NCBI GenBank assembly: GCA_030065055.1
Contig: JASJDS010000098.1
Coordinates: 29,857 to 93,856, forward strand
Length of the DNA stretch: 64,000 nucleotides
From: Calothrix sp. MO_192.B10
Lineage (GTDB): Bacteria; Cyanobacteriota; Cyanobacteriia; Cyanobacteriales; Nostocaceae
Direction of reading: 5' to 3'
The notes beneath the pieces are model-generated. The model was not told the DNA's origin, searched no databases, and saw only the letters and a program-made list of their open reading frames with translations. Shown one piece after another: positions 57,352 through 64,000 of this stretch (positions are counted from its first letter, which is position 1; every line of letters begins with the position of its first letter). The position numbers and the translations under genes were made by a program.

Positions 57352-58257
57352 GGTGTTGGCATACTCCCACAAATAAAATCCGAACTCTTAATGGGGAACA
57401 GGCAACAGTTTTATCCCCATTTTTTCTATTTTTTTTACCAGAAAAAATTATAGATGCAAGGTTTTTAAGCCTCATGCCCCTATTTGATTGCACTTTGAGC
57501 CTGGTAACTAGGGAAAAGGAGGCTCCGCCTCATGTTATCGGAGTTGGTGCAAGTTGTTAGTTCAACCCAACCTACATTTATTTTTTTCTCACCAGAGTGA
57601 CAAGACCTATAATGCCCTATAGTACATTTGTTCCGGGGAAACTTCAGATTAAGCTGCCAAATGATACCAATTGGAAACTTGACACTCTCCTGCCTAAAGG
57701 CGAGGAGATTCTTGATTCAACGAGTCCACTTAAACTAGACCCCTTGCGGTATCTAGCCCAGAGGTGGTTCTCTCACGCCAGTTGCTTCAAGTCGGCAAAG
57801 CCGCCCAACGCACTGGCTCCTCAAGCGTTGACTTTCCGAGTGCCCCTCGGTAGTTGGATTGCTCCAAAATTTGTTTGAGTTAAATTCTGTGTCGTCTAGT
57901 CTCCATAAAGATTTTACCTATTTCTGGAAAAGAGCTAGAACTATGAAATAGAACCCCGTATCTTCAATTGTCAAGGTACAGATTGCCATTAGGCAGTTGG
58001 GTTTTTATACAGGTTGATTACCGTTCCTGTTAGATCCAATTTTACTGCAAATTGACTGAGGCGTTTACGCCTCTAACGGCTTTCATCCCTTGCCTGAAGT
58101 ACGCCTGAATCTCTTCGCCAAGCTACGAGACTCAGACTCAAGGGTTTTCAGCCTGTTTTCTTATAAACGGTTCTTGGGTACTTAGCGTGCTAAATTAGTC
58201 AGAAAATAAGCTTGGAACCCTTGCTGAAATTGATTTACAACCATTATTTTCTACATT
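57352..58257 (-). mobile_element. Gap with IS200/IS605-type right end
   Basis: Downstream of the tnpB remnant on its strand. It contains a hairpin CTCTCCTGCC-TAAAGGCGAGGAG with adjacent ATTCTTGATTC (about 57685-57720), like the ends of cyanobacterial tnpB elements. A second hairpin-rich stretch is GAGGCGTTTACGCCTC (about 58060). A vestigial guide-RNA (omega RNA) region is possible. The open frame at 57597 is not a credible protein. Confidence 0.5.
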
Positions 58258-58969
58258 TTAGGCAAGATTGATGAAATTTAGACTATAAGCACCTGTAACC
58301 CTTGATTTTAAACCAAAGTTATCAACTGTAATTAAACATTTAGCACCATATCTACGAAAGAACCTTCCTCTGGTTTCTCGGTAGCCACTAAACTTTACTT
58401 GTTTAGCACCTTCACCTCCATAATTAGGAATGGGATCACCGGATAGAAAACTAGCTTTTGAGGTATAATTTTCTTCAGATAAAATTAACGTGATTCCCTT
58501 CATTGCCCCTTTGTAAACTAACATTTCTACAAACCGAGCATGATGGATGTAAGTAAAAGATTGATTATTCTTTTTCCCGTTATTTACCTCTTGTTTCCAC
58601 AAGGGATTTTTGCCAATAATCAATTTACCAATTAAGCGTTCATCTAGATAGTCGATTATCCATCTCGAAGCTTGATGTAGGTAAGTATATACTTGATTAT
58701 GATATTTTGCAGTTGATTGATAAGCTTGATTCGCCTCAAAAAAAGACTTACAGTTTTGTGATCAAACCTTCAGAACTTGTTGGCTGACGAGTTCCCTTTA
58801 ATTTTCTTGGTAATGCTTGATAATCTGGTTGCTGTTTTACTAGATGATAAACTTGATTGAAGCTGAGATATTTTTGCTCAAAGGCTATGAATGATTGACG
58901 AACTAAGTAATTAGCATAGTTGTAGAAATTTTTCGAGAGAAAACATAAGTGATCTATCTGTTTCCACAT
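58258..58969 (-). pseudogene. Decayed tnpB (RNA-guided nuclease of IS200/IS605 type)
   Basis: Two pieces on the minus strand resemble TnpB. The N-terminal piece (58969 down to about 58748) carries YNYANYLVRQSFIAFEQKY and PDYQALPRKLKGT. The C-terminal piece (58623-58258) carries SEENYTSKASFLSGDP, RRYGAKCLITVD and GAYSLNFINLA. Between them, stop codons and frameshifts occur, and the remnants FFEANQAYQS and WIIDYLDERLIGKLIIGKNP are joined directly. The central 150 or so residues, with the first RuvC parts, are therefore deleted. It cannot encode an active nuclease. Confidence 0.8.
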
Positions 58970-58973
58970 AGGA

Positions 58974-59084
58974 CTAGTACCGCTACGCGGAAGTCAAAAG
59001 TCAAAAGTCAAAAGTCAAAAGTATTGTGAAATCTTGCTTTGACGTTTTATAAATGGTTGCTTTATTTCCGCCGAGCTGTACTAG
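58974..59084. repeat. 111-bp MITE-like element, copy 2
   Basis: Begins CTAGTACCGCTACGCGGAAG and ends TTTCCGCCGAGCTGTACTAG, with the same length, four AAAAGTC units and internal order as 46633-46743. It abuts the tnpB remnant. The 200 bp from there to 59291 is AT-rich and otherwise empty. Confidence 0.8.
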
Positions 59085-59291
59085 AATATTTCACTATATG
59101 TCTTTCAACATGCCTCATGTATTCGATTGAATTCATAGTAATATTATCTCATGTAATCAAATAAGATTGATTGATATATTTGACTATATTTAATGATATT
59201 TAACTATATTTATGTTGAATGTTTGTGATACTCTGATTCAGGAATAACTTAGGATTGCTATAACTGATTGGCTAAGGGCTGAAACCTAATT

Positions 59292-61475
59292 ATGAAGCGG
59301 CGGACTTTTTTGCAACGGTTTGGACCCCTTGTCGCGGCAATGGGGTTGTCTCAAGTGGAGTGGTTCTCTTTAGGGAACCACTATTACCAAGCTTTGGCAC
59401 AACCCAGTCCGCGTAAATTTGCCTTGTTAATAGGGATTAATGAGTATTCTCAAAATCCCTCACTTGCTGGCTGCGTGACGGATGTAGAACTACAAAGGGA
59501 ACTGTTGATTCACCGCTTCGGTTTCCTTAGTTCTCAGGTGCTGACTTTGACTGACGAACAAGCTTCCCGGGAATTTATTGAAGATGCTTTTCAAGAACAT
59601 CTGGTTAAGCAAGCAAAACCAGGGGATGTGGTGGTTTTCCACTTTAGTGGTTACGGTTGTCGCCTTGAATCTGAGATATCCCTACCAAGATTCAATAATG
59701 CTTTGGTAACTCCGTCTAGTACGGGTAAGGAAGAAGATTATTTATTAGAAGATACACTACAACTATTATTGCGATCGCTGGCAACTAATCGGGTGACTGC
59801 GGTATTGGATAGTAGTTATTACACTCCTGATATAATATTACCTTCAGGATGGCAAATCCGTGCTTGTCAACCCCCTGCTCAAGCCAGTGTGGCGGATGGG
59901 GAAAGGGAATTACAAGAAAATTTACGGAATCAACTGGTAGCAAAAAATTTATTGGGTACAAATTTACCAGCAACGGTGTTACTACCCACCTCTGAAACCG
60001 AACAAGTAGCCAGGGAGTTACTATTTTCTGATTGTAGTGCGGGTTTATTGACCTATACCTTGAGCCAGTATCTCTGGGAAACAGTGCCCGCAACCACCAT
60101 TCAAATCAGTCTTGCCCAGGTAGCTAACTCCATGTATAAACTGGGGAGTTACCAGCAACCTAGTGTATTGAGTGGAAAGACAAATCAACAGCAAATCGCC
60201 GATAATTTCCTACCACCCCTCAGCGTTGGTGCAGAGGGAGTAGTACAGAATGTGGAAGAGGATGGGAAAACAGTTAATCTGTGGTTAGGGGGACTGCCAG
60301 CTCACGTGCTACCATACTATGATGTCAATTCTCAATTCTCTGTTTTGGGGGAAGAAGAGGACAAAACTAAGTTAGTATTGCGATCGCGCACTGGATTGAC
60401 AGCAAAGGCTCAAGTTATTCGGGAGGGTAGCTCATTTATCCCTGAAGTTGGGCAACTGATTCAGGAAGCAGTTCGAGTCATACCCCGCAATATTGGCTTG
60501 ACTATGGCATTGGGGACTAAATTAGAAAGAATTGAACGGGTAGATGCCACTAGTGCTTTTTCTGCCTTGAGCAATGTTGCAGCGGTAATTGCTGGCGAAC
60601 AACCAGCAGATTGCGTATTTGGCAAGTTACCCATCACAAAAACCCCTGAATCGAATGGTTCAATGATGACTTCCCCCAGTCGCTATGGTTTATTTTCCCT
60701 TGCCAGCAATTTAATCCCCAATACCGTAGGAGAAGTTGGTGAGGTTGTCAAATTAGCCGTGCAGCGGTTAGCACCCAAAATACAAACTATGCAGGGGGCA
60801 AAATTATGGCGATTGACAGAAAATGCTGGTTCTTCCCGCCTAGGGGTGAAGGTAAATCTGGAAATAGTTAGCGGCATTGTCCCACGAATAATTACCCAAC
60901 AGCAAACCCTACGCACAATCTCCACCCTATCCCCAAACAAGAGAATAGTTAGTGCTGACAGTGGTAAATTGCCCGTGATTCCCATTGGTAGCCGCATCCA
61001 ATATCGCATCCAAAATACGAGCGATCGCCCATTATACATCATGCTATTGGGTTTAGATACCTCCATGAATGCTTATGCTTTGTACCCGTGGCAAAACTCA
61101 GGCAGTGATGGCAGCACTGAGAATAAACCTTTCCTCAAAAGTACAATTATTGCTCCTGGCAAAACCGTAATTTTACCCTTGCCCAAAACCGGTTTTCAAT
61201 GGGTAATCCCAGGACCTGCTTTTTTTGGAGAAACCCAACTCATTTGTAGCACCTCGCCCTTTACCAATACCTTGGAGCAACAAGCAGCTAAACATCATGG
61301 TTCTATTCAACAGCGCATTGCTCCCTTGCTAAATCCGGTGGAAGTTGCACATGCTTTGTTGCAAGATTTGCATAATGCTAGTGTTGAGCCAAGTAAGACC
61401 AATCCCACAACTGACTTTTATAGTTTGAATGTGAATAATTGGGCAAGTTTCAGCTTTATCTATCAAGTGGTGTAG
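59292..61475 (+). CDS. Tat-exported caspase-fold protein with substituted catalytic dyad, C-terminal DUF4384-like domain
   Basis: 727 residues. MKRRTFLQRFGPLVAAMG is a twin-arginine signal. The caspase-like p20 fold spans about 40-320: KFALLIGINEYSQNPSLAGC, GDVVVFHFSGYGCRL and VTAVLDSSYYTP. In active orthocaspases the corresponding sites are His in SGHG and Cys in D(S/T)C; here they are Tyr and Ser, the YS type, so peptidase activity is unlikely. The C-terminal part (about 540-660; RIQYRIQNTSDRPLYIMLL, MNAYALYPW) matches the DUF4384-type domain often fused to caspase folds. It lies 13 bases upstream of holB. Confidence 0.85.
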   Translation: MKRRTFLQRFGPLVAAMGLSQVEWFSLGNHYYQALAQPSPRKFALLIGINEYSQNPSLAGCVTDVELQRELLIHRFGFLSSQVLTLTDEQASREFIEDAFQEHLVKQAKPGDVVVFHFSGYGCRLESEISLPRFNNALVTPSSTGKEEDYLLEDTLQLLLRSLATNRVTAVLDSSYYTPDIILPSGWQIRACQPPAQASVADGERELQENLRNQLVAKNLLGTNLPATVLLPTSETEQVARELLFSDCSAGLLTYTLSQYLWETVPATTIQISLAQVANSMYKLGSYQQPSVLSGKTNQQQIADNFLPPLSVGAEGVVQNVEEDGKTVNLWLGGLPAHVLPYYDVNSQFSVLGEEEDKTKLVLRSRTGLTAKAQVIREGSSFIPEVGQLIQEAVRVIPRNIGLTMALGTKLERIERVDATSAFSALSNVAAVIAGEQPADCVFGKLPITKTPESNGSMMTSPSRYGLFSLASNLIPNTVGEVGEVVKLAVQRLAPKIQTMQGAKLWRLTENAGSSRLGVKVNLEIVSGIVPRIITQQQTLRTISTLSPNKRIVSADSGKLPVIPIGSRIQYRIQNTSDRPLYIMLLGLDTSMNAYALYPWQNSGSDGSTENKPFLKSTIIAPGKTVILPLPKTGFQWVIPGPAFFGETQLICSTSPFTNTLEQQAAKHHGSIQQRIAPLLNPVEVAHALLQDLHNASVEPSKTNPTTDFYSLNVNNWASFSFIYQVV

Positions 61476-61488
61476 ATTTGGGGAGTTT

Positions 61489-62406
61489 ATGAATCCATTT
61501 GCACCACTGGTAGGACAAACCCAGGCAGTGGAATTACTGACCCAAGCAGTGATAAAAAACCGCGTAGCTCCAGCTTATTTATTTGTGGGATCACCGGGAA
61601 TAGGCAGGAGTTTAGCGGCAAAATGCTTGATAGAATTATTATTTACTGAATCCAAACATCGTCAAATTATTAACAATCATCCCGATTTATTATGGGTAGA
61701 ACCCACATATCAACACCAGGGACAACGCCTGACTATTGCAGAAGCGGCAGAAAAGGGATTAAAACGCAAAGCACCACCCGTAATTCGATTAGAACAAATT
61801 CGGGAAATTACTCAGTTTCTCAGCCGTCCACCCTTGGAAGCACCAAGACAGGTAGTGGTGTTGTCAGATACGGAAAAAATGGCGGAGGGTGCTGCCAATG
61901 CCTTGCTGAAAACCTTAGAGGAACCAGGACAAGCAACACTGATTTTAATCGCCATTTCTCCAGATTCCATTTTGCCAACCTTAGTATCCCGGTGTCAGAA
62001 AATTCCTTTTTATCGCCTGGAACCAACAGCTATGGAGCAGGTATTAAAACAAACAGGAAATGCAGCTATTTTACAAAATCCCACCATCTTAAATATTGCC
62101 GGTGGTAGTCCTGGGCAAGCGATCGCAGCTTACCAACAGTTACAAAATATACCTCATGAACTATTAACAGAGGTGACAAAAAAGCCACAAAGTTATCTTC
62201 AAGCTCTGGAAATAGCAAAACAAATTGATAAAGCTTTAGATACAGAAGCTCAACTGTGGTTAGTTGACTATTTGCAACAGTCTTACTGGCAACAAGGTTG
62301 TCAACCAAGTATTATTCAACAACTAGAACAAGCTCGTAAGTCCTTACTCTGTTATGCTCAACCTCGTCTAGTTTGGGAATGTACTTTTATGGGCATGTGT
62401 GTATAG
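61489..62406 (+). CDS. holB: DNA polymerase III subunit delta'
   Basis: 305 residues. PLVGQTQAVELLTQAV and PAYLFVGSPGIGRSLAAKCL form the AAA+ P-loop, degenerate as usual for delta'. ADGAAN-type motif EKMAEGAANALLKTLEEPGQ is present, and sensor 1 is in PDSILPTLVSRCQKIPF with the SRC arginine finger region. It is part of the clamp loader that opens the beta clamp. It may be cotranscribed with the caspase-fold gene. Confidence 0.9.
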   Translation: MNPFAPLVGQTQAVELLTQAVIKNRVAPAYLFVGSPGIGRSLAAKCLIELLFTESKHRQIINNHPDLLWVEPTYQHQGQRLTIAEAAEKGLKRKAPPVIRLEQIREITQFLSRPPLEAPRQVVVLSDTEKMAEGAANALLKTLEEPGQATLILIAISPDSILPTLVSRCQKIPFYRLEPTAMEQVLKQTGNAAILQNPTILNIAGGSPGQAIAAYQQLQNIPHELLTEVTKKPQSYLQALEIAKQIDKALDTEAQLWLVDYLQQSYWQQGCQPSIIQQLEQARKSLLCYAQPRLVWECTFMGMCV

Positions 62407-63006
62407 TTTCATAGGTAAAATTTTATAAAATTTTATATATTTTTCCTTTTTTTGAAAGATAATATAAATAGGTTGTGTTGTACCTTAAATCTCAAATTAT
62501 AAATTTTACCAATTTGAAACAGAAAGCATCCGTTGGTAAAAATGATTGAGAGAGATGGAAAGTTGAAAAGCATATGCAGTAGCTATTTCTAAATCCAAAA
62601 TGGTATGAGCGATCGCTAAAATAAGGTAAAGACAACCGTCAATTAAAATTTACTATTACAATCATTGGGATTAAATTAGCGAACAAAAATCAGCCCCTGT
62701 GAAGTGAAAAAAGATTTGCGGTATTCAAGCAATCAGAAACCCGATTTTTCTCAACCCCAGATTTACAACTGCTGGATTCTATCGATTTTATCAATCGTAC
62801 CATTCGCTTTATTGTAATTGAGAATTGTACAGCTGATTAAGCTAGACCAAAGTTTGGCAAAAAAATTGCTATTTATGGGATGGCGGCTCACAGAAAACAA
62901 ATCAATTCTCCTGTATCAGGAATTAGTGAAAAGCAGAAAATTGATCGTCATTTCATCGACTTTTTAACACCTTCGCTACCTTTAGTCCAACTCAAAGGAG
63001 GTAGTT
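62407..63006. other. Non-coding gap before the leader-sharing secreted protein
   Basis: AT-rich, with no repeat or RNA recognised. It ends in an unusually strong ribosome-binding site AAAGGAGGT, three bases from the next ATG. Confidence 0.5.
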
Positions 63007-63417
63007 ATGTTGCTACGGAAAGGCTTAATGCAATTGTCAGCTGTTGGTATGGCAGTATTAGTTAGTGTGCTAACTAGCGCCACGCAAGTAAAAGCAGAAG
63101 AAAATATCCTGAAGCAAAACGATACTAGCAAAGCCACTGTAGAGTATACAATTGCACAATATGGTAGACGCGGACGGCGAATATCTTTGGGACGCTTGTA
63201 CCGACAAAGGGCTTATTATCGACGCTTGGCGCGACGTTGGGAAAGAGGAAGGAGTTATAGATATCGTATCTGCCGGCGTAGTGGCGGTTCTAGGAGATGG
63301 TGTCAGAGACACTATTACAGACTAAATCCTTATACACGTAGGATTTGGGGAGTAAACAGACAAATTTGGAGGTTAGAAAGAGGTGACGACGGTTACCAAT
63401 ACTACGATTACTATTGA
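63007..63417 (+). CDS. Secreted Arg/Tyr-rich basic protein
   Basis: 136 residues, function unknown. The leader MLLRKGLMQLSAVGMAVLV then SVLTSATQVKAEENIL and VEYTIAQ aligns without large gaps to that of the protein at 10285 (LSATGMAVFVS, TAEESLL, LEYTIAQ). The mature part is Arg/Tyr/Trp-rich (YGRRGRRISLGRLYRQRAYY, RYRICRRSGGSRRWCQRHYY) with two Cys, ending acidic (GDDGYQYYDYY). It has no repeats, unlike its relative. AAAGGAGGT before the ATG supports efficient translation. Confidence 0.75.
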   Translation: MLLRKGLMQLSAVGMAVLVSVLTSATQVKAEENILKQNDTSKATVEYTIAQYGRRGRRISLGRLYRQRAYYRRLARRWERGRSYRYRICRRSGGSRRWCQRHYYRLNPYTRRIWGVNRQIWRLERGDDGYQYYDYY

Positions 63418-63439
63418 TATCATGTCCTGAGGTTTCACA

Positions 63440-63540
63440 GATCCCCGACTTCTCCAAGGATACCGATGGTGGATTAGGGTTCATACCTATTATTCGCCAG
63501 CAGCATCCTCCAAGAAGTGGGGGATTGCTCACACCCGCGA
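63440..63540. repeat. GATCCCCGACTTCT palindromic repeat, long-centre copy
   Basis: GATCCCCGACTTCT (63440) and AGAAGTGGGGGATT (63513) enclose 59 bases, followed by GCTCACACCCGCGA as in the other two copies. Confidence 0.7.
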
Positions 63541-63647
63541 CTCGTCATTTCAGTTATCAGTTAGCCTCCTGCTCCCTCTGGGAGAGCTGCGCTAACGGAG
63601 GAGCTGCGCTAACAGTTATCAGTTGTCAAAATTAATGCGATGAACCA

Positions 63648-63873
63648 CTAGTACTCTGGCAAGTTAACTTTGCAGAGTAAACCAAGTTCTATACTTATTC
63701 TCTCCTTCTCTAACTTTGCGCTCTTTGCGCCTTTGCGGTTATAGCTGTAGCCAGGGAAGTTAGGACGTAAACTCTAATATTTTTCACTTGCTTATACGCA
63801 TTTCAATGTCCTAATCAAAATGGCTACCGCTATAATTCCTTCACCCAGCAAAGTTGCCTTGCCAGAGTACTAG
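63648..63873. repeat. CTAGTAC-bounded inverted-repeat element 1
   Basis: The left end CTAGTACTCTGGCAAGTTAA continues to CTTTGC; the right end GCAAAGTTGCC runs to TTGCCAGAGTACTAG. The ends are inverted repeats over about 25 bp. It contains a GCGCCTTTGCGGTT sequence of the type seen at 6717. Confidence 0.75.
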
Positions 63874-64000
63874 TACTCGACCACATTAATTTTGATGGGC
63901 AAACCAACTTCTAGACTTCTCCTCTCCTCCTCTGACTCTGCGCTCTCTGCGCCTCTGCGGTTTCTTCCTCTACCCCTCAGAACTAATGTGGTGGACTACT
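63870..64000. repeat. CTAGTAC-bounded inverted-repeat element 2 (cut by window end)
   Basis: The left end CTAGTACTCGACCACATTA and right end TAATGTGGTGGACTACT are inverted repeats. It abuts element 1, sharing CTAG, and contains CTCTGCGCCTCTGCGGTT. Confidence 0.7.

Noticed and set aside
57597..57878. 93-residue open frame
   Set aside because: It overlaps an IS200/IS605-like end with hairpins, and the composition is not protein-like.
62880..63065. 61-residue open frame before the basic secreted protein
   Set aside because: It overlaps the true start and signal peptide of the gene at 63007, which has a strong ribosome-binding site.

Overview
The window comes from a filamentous cyanobacterium, most likely of the heterocyst-forming order Nostocales. 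GCGATCGC (HIP1) octamers are common. It carries cytochrome b6f petN, an NblB-like HEAT-repeat protein, a DevBCA-type exporter and a large STAND/WD40 protein. Its intergenic DNA is rich in heptamer tandem repeats and small palindromic elements. The genus cannot be resolved by eye.

Left part (1-14.2 kb) is mostly housekeeping: a 5'-truncated GHL10-type glycosyl hydrolase, cobalamin-dependent methionine synthase, a HigBA toxin-antitoxin pair, a YjbQ protein, an aminotransferase, an Arg/Cys-rich secreted repeat protein, a DEDDh exonuclease, petN with a second micro-gene behind it, a CBS-pair protein and an NblB-like protein. From 14.7 to 21.2 kb lies a nucleotide-sugar locus: a glucose-1-phosphate cytidylyltransferase, an extended SDR and three sugar C-methyltransferase-like proteins. 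A Tat-signal Rieske protein follows tail to tail. At 22.3-26.1 kb a dead IS6-type transposase fragment abuts a 1176-residue HTH/NB-ARC/14-WD40 protein.

The most striking region is 26.1-50.9 kb. It holds four genes of the tetrapyrrole pathway (hemA, a hemL-like aminotransferase, hemC, hemF) interleaved with tailoring-type genes: two tandem Rieske non-heme iron oxygenases, a cytochrome P450, an FAD-linked oxidase, a heme-oxygenase-like diiron oxidase candidate, a methyltransferase, an ATC-hydrolase-family protein and cytochrome b561. Two transporter systems (MFS and DevBCA), a TspO-like membrane protein, an RTX protein, a duplicated VOC-like pair and a small orphan ORF accompany them. The genes form two divergent arms around a 1-kb intergenic region, beside a single-chain double ribbon-helix-helix regulator with two perfect palindromes at its promoter. 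I read this as a secondary-metabolism cluster for an oxidatively modified tetrapyrrole. It is conceptually like the putative tolyporphin clusters described from filamentous cyanobacteria, but no glycosyltransferase, hemB, hemD or hemE is visible here.

Right part (51-64 kb) returns to housekeeping: a CcmS-like protein, NAD(P)HX repair enzyme nnr, a SPOR-like secreted protein, mnmA, sat, a decayed tnpB element, a Tat-exported pseudo-orthocaspase and holB. The last gene is a second Arg-rich secreted protein that shares its leader with the one at 10.3 kb. Several families of miniature inverted-repeat elements recur through the window, including a 111-bp pair, CTAGTAC-bounded elements at the right end, and a composite inverted repeat flanking 51-56 kb. 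I saw no tRNA, rRNA or CRISPR array.
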